Shown here: one piece after another, positions 7,866 through 15,214 of the stretch
Numbering within the stretch: position 1 is the first letter of the stretch
Layout: each line of letters opens with the position of its first letter
Assembly (NCBI GenBank): GCA_964012715.1
Contig: CAXGUG010000050.1
Location: 1 to 27,548 of the forward strand
DNA: 27,548 bases
DNA from: UBA1479 sp964012715
GTDB lineage: Bacteria; Pseudomonadota; Alphaproteobacteria; Rhodospirillales; Casp-alpha2
Direction of reading: 5' to 3'
Made by a program: the position numbers and the translations under genes
Notes under the pieces: model-generated
What the model was told of the DNA's origin: nothing
The model's database searches: none
What the model saw: the letters and a program-made list of their open reading frames with translations, nothing else

Positions 7866-10169
7866 TTATTCGTCGAACACGAAGATCGGGCTGCTCCAGG
7901 CCTGGAAACCGTCTTCCGTATTGACGCAAACCCACAGCGGATTGTCGCGGCCCTTGGCCAGCGGCACCGTGACCTTGTGGGTGACGTGGTCGTGGGGATT
8001 GACGTCGGGCAGGCGGAACACCCGGATTTTGCGTTCCAGGCCGCCCGCTTCGATCATCGTGTCGTCATATCCGATGTCCGACAGCTTGCAGTGGATCGCG
8101 CCGTGATTGCACGACAGGTCGAACATGCCGTCGGCGCTTTCGTCTTCCAGATAGGCGTCGAAGCCGCCGTAGTTACCGGTGGTCAGGGCGTTCCATTCTA
8201 CGGTGTCGGTGCCGGTTTGCTCCAATCGGCGTTCGTGGTCCCAGGCGTTGATCTTGCTGATCCCGGTGACCTTGGCCCCGCCGAACCGGGCCCGCCCGAT
8301 CCAGGTGGTTTGTCGCCCGCGGCCGCGGTATTCGGCCCCGGACCACAGCACCCGCACGCGCGACCCCAATTCTTTCGGCGCATAGGGGCGGAACAGTTCC
8401 ACCACCTCGGTGCCGTTGCGGATTTCGATCCGCTCGATCGGGGCATGGGCCGCGACCTCGATGGTCAGCTCGACCGTATCGTCCGAGGTCCGCACGATGT
8501 CGCCCATCATCACTTCGTTGACGTCCCAGGAATTGGTGTCGGGGAAGTGGTTGGGGTCGCGTTCGAACAGACGACCGCCGCCCTTGATCCCGGCGCGAAC
8601 GTCGAGGTGCAGGCGGCAGCCGGTGGTGCCGTAATGATGGCGTCGGCGCAGGCATTCGAAGATGCCGTCGCGGGTCAGCTCGTCCGTATAGAAACAGGTC
8701 AGCCCGCCATAGGCGCCGAACTTGGCCGCACCCGGATAGCTGGCCCCCGGGCGGCCCTTGTGGCCGTCACTGTTGCAGACCACGCCCGAGCGATGGCCGA
8801 GCGGAAAGCCGTCGGTCAGCAGCCATTCGAAGGTGCCCCAGGCGGAATGGATTTCCATCGCCGTTTCCTTGGTGGCGTCGTGGGCCAATTTGATATCGGC
8901 ATATCGCCCGCCGACATGGGCGTAGACGCAGACGTCTTCGTCCTTCAGCGCCTCGAACAGCTTGTTGGCGTCGGAGGCATCGGTGTGCAGGTCGCTGCGG
9001 TCTTCGATCAGGGCGTGGGACGAGCGATGAATTTGCCGTCCCTCGGTGCGGAAGAACACGTTGCGGTCGCCACCCACCGCGGTGTTGCCCGACCATTCGT
9101 AACCGGGGAAGGTCACGAAGCGGTGGTCCTCGTGATATTCGACCGTCAGTTCGTTCAGGTACGACCAGAAGGCGTTATTGACCTGGAAGTCGTTGGCCTG
9201 ATGCGAGGTCACGTCGAGGAACGATTTATTGCGGGCGAAATCGAAATAGTCGCGCGACGCGCCGATGCCGATGGATTCTCCGCTCTGCCCATGCAGGTCG
9301 CCCCAATAGCCGCTGACCTTGCCGTCGCGAATGAGCAGCGGGCCGGTTTGGGCGACGCAGGTATCGCCGTCCATCAGCTTGATGCGCAGCTCGCCTTCCC
9401 CGGCGACGCTCAGGTTTTCGATGGTCAGGGCGCGCTCGCCCTTTCGGTACTCCAGCGTTTCCGGCAGGCCCTTGACCGTCATGTTGGCTTCCAGGCGGAA
9501 GGTGCCTTCGGCCAGATGGCTGGGGTTGCCCCATTTGTCTTCGGCCTTGATGCCCAATTGGAAGCGCTCGCCGGGGCGGCGCAGGCTGGGCAGGACTGCG
9601 CGCCAGATGGCGGGCGGGCCGGGGATGATGGCGATGGCCGGGGTTTCCGGCAGCGGCACGTAATGACCCACGGCGCAGACGTCGGCCACGACCTTGAACT
9701 CGAACCCGGCTTCGCAGAACGTCTGCATCTTCATACCGGGCGAGCCCTGCGAGGTATCGCCGAACACGATCACGATCTGATCGCCTTCCTTCAGGTAGCC
9801 GCCGTGCAGCTTGGCCGTCAGCGCCTTGAACCAGGGGCGATGGCCGGACGTTCCGCCGAAAAACAGCCGAATGTTGGCGCCGGTGTTGGTATGGGCGGTG
9901 ACGTAGTTATAGCCGGTCGGGTCGGTGGTCTGCAGGTCGCCCTGGTCGCCGACGAACCGGAACAGCACGGCAATCCCCCCGGTATCGTCGATCCCGTAAC
10001 GCCCCACCGTATAGACCATGCGAAAGGTCTGTACGCTGCGCGCTTCGAATGCGCCCTTCGGCTCCATGGCGACATGGCCGTAAAGCAGCGGGTCCTCGCC
10101 CGGATGGGTGGCGGGCCAAAGATCGCCGACAAGGGCGGAATCGACGGGGGTGGGGATATTGGCGGTCAT
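7866..10169 (-). CDS. DUF3604 / PHP-like metal-dependent protein
   Basis: Large (767 aa) protein with no predicted signal peptide. The N-terminal half is beta-rich. From about residue 285 a PHP-like domain begins with GYWGDLHGQSGES, where DLH is the expected metal-binding motif. It continues through histidine-rich segments (TSHQAND, VYAHVGGRY, EIHSAWG) to the NSDGHKGRPG motif and the LTRDGIFECLRRRHHYGTTG block typical of DUF3604. Such folds are metallo-hydrolases (phosphoesterase or amidohydrolase-like), but no reaction is established for this group. It is the last gene of a leftward group with a FCD regulator and a BKACE enzyme. Gaps of 186 and 102 bp suggest separate promoters. A role in catabolising the same imported compound is inference. 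Confidence 0.82.
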   Translation of the reverse strand: MTANIPTPVDSALVGDLWPATHPGEDPLLYGHVAMEPKGAFEARSVQTFRMVYTVGRYGIDDTGGIAVLFRFVGDQGDLQTTDPTGYNYVTAHTNTGANIRLFFGGTSGHRPWFKALTAKLHGGYLKEGDQIVIVFGDTSQGSPGMKMQTFCEAGFEFKVVADVCAVGHYVPLPETPAIAIIPGPPAIWRAVLPSLRRPGERFQLGIKAEDKWGNPSHLAEGTFRLEANMTVKGLPETLEYRKGERALTIENLSVAGEGELRIKLMDGDTCVAQTGPLLIRDGKVSGYWGDLHGQSGESIGIGASRDYFDFARNKSFLDVTSHQANDFQVNNAFWSYLNELTVEYHEDHRFVTFPGYEWSGNTAVGGDRNVFFRTEGRQIHRSSHALIEDRSDLHTDASDANKLFEALKDEDVCVYAHVGGRYADIKLAHDATKETAMEIHSAWGTFEWLLTDGFPLGHRSGVVCNSDGHKGRPGASYPGAAKFGAYGGLTCFYTDELTRDGIFECLRRRHHYGTTGCRLHLDVRAGIKGGGRLFERDPNHFPDTNSWDVNEVMMGDIVRTSDDTVELTIEVAAHAPIERIEIRNGTEVVELFRPYAPKELGSRVRVLWSGAEYRGRGRQTTWIGRARFGGAKVTGISKINAWDHERRLEQTGTDTVEWNALTTGNYGGFDAYLEDESADGMFDLSCNHGAIHCKLSDIGYDDTMIEAGGLERKIRVFRLPDVNPHDHVTHKVTVPLAKGRDNPLWVCVNTEDGFQAWSSPIFVFDE

Positions 10170-10220
10170 CGGGGGTTCTCTTCTTATGGATACGGGACGG
10201 CGTTCGGTATCGACCCCGTT

Positions 10221-10248
10221 AGAATAACTCTATAGTTTTCGTCGGCAA
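10221..10248 (-). promoter_or_regulatory. Possible promoter of the DUF3604 gene
   Basis: On the minus strand, TTGCCG (10248-10243) and TATTCT (10226-10221) are separated by 16 bases, about 50 bases before the start codon. The spacer contains a small dyad, AACT-ATAG-AGTT, that could be an operator. The match to sigma70 is moderate. Confidence 0.4.
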
Positions 10249-10355
10249 GAGGCTTTTGCGTGAAAAACGCATGCGGGCAGGGAAATGCGCCGTCTTCCGG
10301 CCTTAACAGTCGGGCGAAGAACGTAAATTCAGGTTGGGTTTAAGGGGCTGAAGGT

Positions 10356-10994
10356 TCAGTCCAGGTCGTTGACGGCGCCGCGCACGATCTTCAGGTGGGC
10401 GTTCATGGCGCGTTGCGCGCCCTCGCCGTCGCCGCGCAGGATCGCCTGCACCACGGCGTCGTGTTCCTGATAGGACAGGTCCAACCGCCCGCGCACCCGG
10501 AACTGCGCCCGGCGATAAGGGGCAACCCGGCGGCGGACGTGCAGGGTCAGTTCCTCAAGGAACGAATTATGGGTGCCGGTATAGATCGCGGCGTGGAACT
10601 TGGTGTTGTAGTCGTAATAGAGCTCGACATCGTCGGCCTCGGCGGCCTGGCGGGAGCCTTCATGGATTTCCAACAGAGCCATGTGGTCTTCGGGCGTCAT
10701 GGCCATGGCGGCGATGCGCGAACACAGGCCCTCCATTTCGGCCATCACCAGGAACATTTCGTCCAGGCGCTGATCGGTGATGGTCGCCACCACCGCGCCC
10801 CGCCGCGGACGGGCATCGGCGAAGCCGAAGGCTTCCAATTGGCGGATGGCTTCGCGGATCGGGGTGCGCGATACGCCGAACCGCTCGGCCAGGGTCACCT
10901 CGTCCAAGGCTGCGCCGGGGCCCAGGCGACCGCGCGCGATCTCGTCGGCGAGCTCTTCGCGGATACGTTCGGACTGGGTCTTGCGCTTGGACAC
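10356..10994 (-). CDS. GntR-family transcriptional regulator (FadR/FCD subfamily)
   Basis: 212-aa regulator. The N-terminal winged helix (about residues 8-75) contains GAALDEVTLAERFGVSRTPIREAIRQLEAFGF and the wing RPRRGAVVA. The C-terminal all-helical FCD domain (about 85-205) has the metal/ligand-site histidines in YNTKFHAAIY, SYQEHDAVV and AMNAHL. FCD regulators usually sense carboxylic acids or sugar acids. The start is GTG at 10994. A perfect 16-bp palindrome lies 49-64 bases upstream, suggesting autoregulation. Its position between BKACE and DUF3604, all leftward, suggests that it controls this catabolic group. Confidence 0.92.
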   Translation of the reverse strand: MSKRKTQSERIREELADEIARGRLGPGAALDEVTLAERFGVSRTPIREAIRQLEAFGFADARPRRGAVVATITDQRLDEMFLVMAEMEGLCSRIAAMAMTPEDHMALLEIHEGSRQAAEADDVELYYDYNTKFHAAIYTGTHNSFLEELTLHVRRRVAPYRRAQFRVRGRLDLSYQEHDAVVQAILRGDGEGAQRAMNAHLKIVRGAVNDLD

Positions 10995-11042
10995 TCAACT
11001 GCCGCCGGGTCGCTTAAGGGGCTTTAGAATCACATTTCTTCG

Positions 11043-11058
11043 CGATTGCATGCAATCG
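11043..11058. promoter_or_regulatory. 16-bp perfect palindrome, probable FCD regulator operator
   Basis: CGATTGCATGCAATCG is its own reverse complement. Its ATTGCATGCAAT core resembles the TTGTATACAA-like dyads bound by several FCD-type GntR proteins. It lies between the BKACE stop and the GntR start, upstream of the regulator. Confidence 0.6.
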
Positions 11059-11096
11059 TAAATTACCCCCAAGGTGTGCCGGCGGCAGGTCGAGAC

Positions 11097-12005
11097 TCAG
11101 TCCATGCCGAGCATGACGCGCGTTTCCGCCGGGGTGGCCGGTTCGCGGCCGAAGCATTCGGCCATTTGCGCGATGCGGGTCACCAGGTCGGCGTTGGTCG
11201 GCGCGCCCAATTCCGGATAGGGGTAATCGCCCAGGCCGATCGCCACGTGGCCGCCCATTTCCAGGGCCAGCGCCGCCGGGCCGTACAGGTTGCCGACCTT
11301 GTTGTTGACCGACCATTCGTAGCGGAAGCCCTTGGGCAGGAATTCCAGATGCGCCATCAGGCCCTTGATATTGCCGGGGTGGCCGCCCAGGTAGCCGGAA
11401 TCGGACAGGGCGAACAGCAGGTAGGCCGGCTGATCGACCAGTTCCATCTCCAGGAAGGCCTCGAACATCCGGGTGAACGGCACGGTCCAGGACACGATCT
11501 CGGGTTTGACCCCGACCTCGCGCATGCGCCGCGCGAAATAGGCGCAGGTCTTGGGCGTGTTCACATAGGCCAGCTCTTCGGTCTTCATCTTTTTGGCGTC
11601 GCGGTCGTAGATGTCGACGTTGGTCGAGCCGATATCGATGGGTGCGAAATCGGGGCGCAGGTCCGGGTCTTCCGATGCCTTGATGATGTGCTGCAGGCGC
11701 GCTTCGTCCGACGACTTCAGGGTCACCTGGCCCAGGGTCGGGTGGATCATGATGTCGCTGGCGGCGCGGATTTTGCGGATGGTCTCGAAATAGGCGTCCG
11801 GGTCGTGGTTGGGCGAGCCGTCGGCGTTGCGCGCATGATAATGGCAGATAGAGGCCCCGGCCTCGCGGCAGCGCGCCGCGGCCTCGGCGATTTCGTCCGG
11901 GGTGAAGGGGACGTTCGGATTGACCTCGCGCGACATGTACTCGTTGACGCGGGCCTCGATGATGACCTTCTTGCCCGCACCCGGGACGGTCGATTTGAAC
12001 TTCAT
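11097..12005 (-). CDS. BKACE-family beta-keto acid cleavage enzyme homologue (DUF849), altered active site
   Basis: Family enzymes condense a beta-keto acid with acetyl-CoA and cleave it to acetoacetate plus a CoA ester, using zinc in a TIM barrel. Seen: 302 aa (normal about 300); IIEARVNE near the N terminus; the zinc pair H55-Y-H57 in HYHAR; MIHPTLGQ at the strand usually carrying a TTGG-type motif; and GGHVAIGLGD near residues 251-260. The family normally shows HVRVGLED there. Arg and Glu are replaced by A255 and G259, while D260 is kept. From memory of the Kce structure, these are a catalytic Arg and the third zinc ligand. The protein may use other residues, belong to a divergent subgroup, or do different chemistry. 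The start has AAGGAAA upstream. Confidence 0.88.
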   Translation of the reverse strand: MKFKSTVPGAGKKVIIEARVNEYMSREVNPNVPFTPDEIAEAAARCREAGASICHYHARNADGSPNHDPDAYFETIRKIRAASDIMIHPTLGQVTLKSSDEARLQHIIKASEDPDLRPDFAPIDIGSTNVDIYDRDAKKMKTEELAYVNTPKTCAYFARRMREVGVKPEIVSWTVPFTRMFEAFLEMELVDQPAYLLFALSDSGYLGGHPGNIKGLMAHLEFLPKGFRYEWSVNNKVGNLYGPAALALEMGGHVAIGLGDYPYPELGAPTNADLVTRIAQMAECFGREPATPAETRVMLGMD

Positions 12006-12149
12006 TGTCGATGTTTCCTTATGTGGTCTTTTGATCCCGGCCCTTCAGCCGGGTTTGTTCTAGCTAGTAGCCGATGCCACATAAGATGGAAACCGTGCAG
12101 GCGCGCAGCGCCGCCGCGGGCGGTCGAACGAAAACAGCAATTCAGAGGG

Positions 12150-12240
12150 GCGGGCAAAACAAAACTCCCTGCGGAAACAGGGGGTTGAAATGGTGGAGCC
12201 GGACGGAATCGAACCGACGAACTCTACAGTGCCATTGTGG
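12150..12240. repeat. Distal attachment repeat (3' fragment of tRNA-Ala plus terminator)
   Basis: Bases 12191-12240 match tRNA-Ala positions 27-76, from the anticodon stem to the CCA end, with 3 differences in 50. The adjacent 41 bases match the tRNA terminator region, including a decayed hairpin CTCCCTG (12165-12171) / CAGGGGG (12178-12184). No D-arm or 5' acceptor strand follows, so this is not a functional tRNA. By my count about 79 of 91 positions match the copy at 21767-21857, with no gaps. Confidence 0.85.
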
Positions 12241-12274
12241 CCGATAATTCAAAAGAATAAGTAAATTCACTTAA

Positions 12275-12309
12275 TTGTCCGGGCGCTGTCGCAGTCACGT
12301 ACCGGACAA
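12275..12309. repeat. Inverted repeat downstream of chrR
   Basis: TTGTCCGG (12275-12282) and CCGGACAA (12302-12309) form an 8-bp dyad around 19 bases. It lies in the 139-bp AT-rich gap between the distal att repeat and the chrR stop. It may act as a weak terminator for the leftward rpoE-chrR transcript. No long T-run follows. Confidence 0.35.
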
Positions 12310-12379
12310 GACCGATTAAAATCGATCAATCCGCAAGAAGGTAGGCACAACTTGGGCGCAGCGGTCGCCATCCGTTTGC

Positions 12380-13036
12380 CTAGATGCCCAAAAGAGGTTG
12401 GACGAGACGCGCCGCCAGGGACCGGAACCGAAGGGGGGCATCCGTTATTGCCAGGCAGATACAATCTTCCCCGGGCATCGCGTGAGGCTGATGCTTGAGA
12501 TGTTCATCCGCGTTCTGAAAATCCCCGGCCCCATAGTGTCCGGTCTGATCGGAGAATGCCCCCCGAAGCACCAGAGTCAATTCCTGGCCGCGGTGGGAAT
12601 GTTCGGGCACCGGCCTGCCCGCCGGGATCCGCAACAGCCGGGCCGTCACGCCGTCTTCTGTCCGGACAAGACATTGATAGGCGCCCAATCCCAGACGCTG
12701 CCAGGGGATGCCGTCAAGATCGGCACCGATATATCCGCGCAAGGGTTGCGGCAGGACGGGCGCGGGCCCCGCCATCTCATGCGGGGCGGCGATCGGCGCT
12801 TCGTCGATGTCATCCGCCAATCGTGCCAGGACTGCGTCAAATGTCCCGTCAGAACAGCCCGCCGGCGTCAAGGAATCCAATAGACCGCCGCCCACGGCTT
12901 CCATGCAGGCGACCTCGCGGCGGCATTCCGGACATAGCGCCAAGTGGGTTGCGACCGCCAGACTCCAGGATTCCGACAGGGCGCCGCTGGCATAATCGAG
13001 AAGGAGCTCTTCGCTCGGGTGATGCACGATGGTCAT
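12380..13036 (-). CDS. chrR: ChrR-type zinc anti-sigma factor with cupin domain
   Basis: Cytoplasmic anti-sigma factor that holds the ECF sigma factor inactive until singlet oxygen or related stress triggers its turnover. Seen: an N-terminal zinc anti-sigma domain with H6, H31, C35 and C38 (HLALCPEC), at exactly the Rhodobacter ChrR positions. The C-terminal cupin-like domain has H146, H148, E152 (PEHSHRGQELTLVL) and H182 (HLKHQP). These correspond to ChrR H141, H143, E147 and H177 with a constant +5 offset. Length 218 aa fits. Both metal sites are complete, so it should be functional. The start overlaps the rpoE stop (ATGA), coupling the amounts of the two proteins. Confidence 0.95.
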   Translation of the reverse strand: MTIVHHPSEELLLDYASGALSESWSLAVATHLALCPECRREVACMEAVGGGLLDSLTPAGCSDGTFDAVLARLADDIDEAPIAAPHEMAGPAPVLPQPLRGYIGADLDGIPWQRLGLGAYQCLVRTEDGVTARLLRIPAGRPVPEHSHRGQELTLVLRGAFSDQTGHYGAGDFQNADEHLKHQPHAMPGEDCICLAITDAPLRFRSLAARLVQPLLGI

Positions 13037-13566
13037 TGGTTTTCTCCAAGCTCCGACCGAACACGTTTGAACGCCAGCCGGATACGCGATTTGACGGTGC
13101 CCAGGGGAATGCCCAATTGCCCGGCGATTTCGGGATGGGTCTTTTCTTCAAAGAACGCTAGGTGCAGAACAATCCGCTGATCGTCCGGCAGCGCCGCGAT
13201 GGCGGCCCGCAACCGTTCCGCTTCCTGCGCCTGCGCCACCTGAGCGAACCCGCCGGCCTCTGCCTCCGGCGCCATCGCCGGGTCATTGGGGTCCAGTTCC
13301 GGTCTGTAGCTCTTACGCAGAAAGTCGATGCGCAGATTTCGGGCGATCGTGAAAATCCAGGTCGAGGCTCGCGCCTTCGAAGGGTCGAACTGCTGCGCCT
13401 TCTGCCAGACCCGGACCATGGCTTCCTGGGTCACTTCTTCGGCCATCTGGCTGTCGAGCCCTTGGCGGATGACGAATGCTTTCAGCCGGGGGGCGTAGTG
13501 ATCGAACAGTTGGCGGAACGCCGCACGATCCCTGTGCTTCGCGACCGCGACGATCAATTCATCCAT
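13033..13566 (-). CDS. rpoE: ECF RNA polymerase sigma factor RpoE (ChrR-controlled group)
   Basis: Directs RNA polymerase to stress promoters. From the start chosen at 13566 the protein is 177 aa. Seen: sigma-2 region with AFRQLFDHYAPRLKAF and EEVTQEAMVRVWQKA, then TWIFTIARNLRIDFLRK. Sigma-4 has ALPDDQRIVLHLAFFEEKTHPEIA and GIPLGTVKSRIRLAFKRV. The frame stays open upstream to 13824, but the extra residues are not sigma-like. An in-frame ATG at 13698 sits almost at the predicted transcription start, so a 44-residue N-terminal extension cannot be excluded. The gene is preceded by its own TGATCC-type promoter, implying autoregulation, and is followed by chrR with an ATGA overlap. Confidence 0.94.
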   Translation of the reverse strand: MDELIVAVAKHRDRAAFRQLFDHYAPRLKAFVIRQGLDSQMAEEVTQEAMVRVWQKAQQFDPSKARASTWIFTIARNLRIDFLRKSYRPELDPNDPAMAPEAEAGGFAQVAQAQEAERLRAAIAALPDDQRIVLHLAFFEEKTHPEIAGQLGIPLGTVKSRIRLAFKRVRSELGENQ

Positions 13567-13703
13567 CGACTGCAAAGCGTCCCCTCGAAAATGCCGCGGC
13601 TGGCAGCGTCCTTGCCGGATGTGAACGGGACAAGTGAACGCAGGCTGACCCGTTTCTTCGAATAAGCCTGCACTACACGCGGTGAAATTACCATCCATGA
13701 CGA

Positions 13704-13733
13704 ATTGTACGCGGCATATGGTCGGGCGGATCA
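13704..13733 (-). promoter_or_regulatory. RpoE-dependent promoter of rpoE-chrR
   Basis: On the minus strand, TGATCC (13733-13728), 18 bases, then TACAAT (13709-13704). TGATC is the known -35 signature of the Rhodobacter RpoE/ChrR group. The sequence GCGTACAATT around the -10 recurs at the promoter near 21107. The start codon chosen for rpoE lies about 130 bases downstream of the expected transcription start. Confidence 0.75.
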
Positions 13734-13759
13734 CTCGGCATAATTTTTGCGCATCGGGG

Positions 13760-13789
13760 TGATCCATGGGCGCCCCGGCGCCGTAACTA
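13760..13789 (+). promoter_or_regulatory. RpoE-dependent promoter of the FAD oxidoreductase operon
   Basis: TGATCC (13760-13765), 18 bases, then TAACTA (13784-13789). It is divergent from the rpoE promoter, with 26 bases between the two -35 boxes. It lies just upstream of the first gene of the rightward operon. Confidence 0.75.
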
Positions 13790-13810
13790 CACTTAACAGT
13801 TCCTGCGGTC

Positions 13811-15214
13811 GTGTCCCCGGCCAACAGATCAATGCGTCAAACCAGAAAGGCAGTGCCGGTGTTCGACAGTCCGATATTAAATGGTCAGCGCCTGAATATC
13901 GCCGTGATCGGCACAGGCATTGCCGGCATGTCGGCCGCCTGGCTGTTGAGCCAGGGGCACAATGTCACCGTCTATGAAAAAGAGCCCCGCCCGGGCGGCC
14001 ATTCGAACACGGTCGATGCCGCGACGGCGGCGGGGCCTGTTCCCGTGGACACGGGTTTCATCGTCTACAACGAACGGAACTACCCGAACCTTACGGCCTT
14101 GTTCCGCCATCTCGACGTGCGGACAAAGGATAGCGACATGTCCTTCGCCGCCTCTTTGGACGGCGGCCGCCTGGAATACGCCGGAACCGATCTCAACGGA
14201 CTGTTGGGTCAGCGGCGCAACCTTCTGCGTCCCCGGTTCTGGCGGATGGTCCGCGATCTTCTGCGGTTCTACCGGGACGCGCCGGGGCATCTCGACGATG
14301 CGGCCCTGGCGAGCCTCAGCCTCGGCGACTACCTGACTGCAAACAGATATTCCGACGCCTTCATCGAAGACCATCTACTGCCCATGGGGGCGGCCATCTG
14401 GTCGACCACCGCCCGGGAGATGCGGGCCTACCCGGCGGTGGCCTTCATTCGTTTCTTCGTCAGCCACGGCCTGCTGACCCTCACGGACCGCCCGCAATGG
14501 CGCACCGTCGACGGCGGATCGCGGGAATACGTCAAGCGGCTGACCGACCCTTATCGCGAGCATATTCATTACGGCGGTGTCCGCGAGGTCACGCGGCCCC
14601 CCGGAAAGGTTCTGGTCGTGGCGAACGACGGCGAATGCCGGGCCTTCGACCATGTCGTCATGGCGGCCCACGCCGACCAGACCCATGCGATGCTGAGCGA
14701 CCGCGACGCACGGGAAGACGCGCTACTTGGGGCCTGGTCCTATACGGACAATCGCGCGGTTCTCCATACCGATCCTTCCCTGATGCCGAAACGGCGGCGC
14801 GTGTGGTCGAGCTGGAACTTCATCGGCGGCAAACAAACAGCGGCGGAGAGCGACCCCCTTTGCGTCACCTATTGGATGAACCCGCTACAGGGCCTGGATC
14901 CGAATACGCCCTTGTTCGTGACCCTGAACCCGGTGCGCGAGCCGGCGCCGGGGACCGTGCTGCGGGAATTTCAATACGCCCATCCATTCTTCGATCAGGC
15001 CGCCCTCCGCTCGCAGGAAACGTTGTGGTCGCTGCAGGGGCACCGGCGCACCTGGTATTGCGGCAGCTACTTCGGATACGGCTTTCACGAGGACGCCTTA
15101 CAATCGGGCCTTGCCGTGGCGGAACAATTGAGCGGCATGCGCCGACCCTGGACGGTCGACGATGAGAACGGCCGGATAACGGTGACCCAACCGGTGGAGG
15201 CAGTGGTGAAATGA
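13811..15214 (+). CDS. FAD/NAD(P)-binding amine-oxidase-like protein (UfaO-like)
   Basis: Flavoprotein of the amine oxidase/desaturase superfamily. Its homologue in the Rhodobacter RpoE-ChrR regulon (RSP_1091, called UfaO, from memory) is needed for furan fatty acid formation, so it may oxidise methylated acyl chains. Seen: an N-terminal Rossmann motif GTGIAG (about residues 34-39) followed by VYEKEPRPGGHSNTV, and a C-terminal FAD-contact segment near CGSYFGYGFHEDALQSG. The longest frame starts at GTG 13811. ATG 13832 and GTG 13859 are alternatives; the last has AGAAAGG eight bases upstream and would begin MFDSP. First gene of a five-gene operon behind the TGATCC promoter. The stop overlaps DUF1365 (ATGA). 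Confidence 0.9.
   Translation: MSPANRSMRQTRKAVPVFDSPILNGQRLNIAVIGTGIAGMSAAWLLSQGHNVTVYEKEPRPGGHSNTVDAATAAGPVPVDTGFIVYNERNYPNLTALFRHLDVRTKDSDMSFAASLDGGRLEYAGTDLNGLLGQRRNLLRPRFWRMVRDLLRFYRDAPGHLDDAALASLSLGDYLTANRYSDAFIEDHLLPMGAAIWSTTAREMRAYPAVAFIRFFVSHGLLTLTDRPQWRTVDGGSREYVKRLTDPYREHIHYGGVREVTRPPGKVLVVANDGECRAFDHVVMAAHADQTHAMLSDRDAREDALLGAWSYTDNRAVLHTDPSLMPKRRRVWSSWNFIGGKQTAAESDPLCVTYWMNPLQGLDPNTPLFVTLNPVREPAPGTVLREFQYAHPFFDQAALRSQETLWSLQGHRRTWYCGSYFGYGFHEDALQSGLAVAEQLSGMRRPWTVDDENGRITVTQPVEAVVK

Noticed and set aside
7977..10235. 752-codon open frame opposite the DUF3604 gene
   Set aside because: No recognisable domain, and composition typical of an antisense shadow in GC-rich DNA. The opposite strand carries conserved DUF3604 motifs and a matching terminator.
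4832..10236. Shared TAACTCTATAG at 4832-4842 (start of tctA) and near 10226 (upstream of DUF3604) as a common operator
   Set aside because: The first copy lies inside the tctA coding sequence and is explained by its codons; two copies of 11 bases are weak evidence.
12191..12240. Second tRNA-Ala gene
   Set aside because: Only the anticodon stem to CCA end is present. The D-arm and 5' acceptor strand are absent, so it is an attachment-site fragment.
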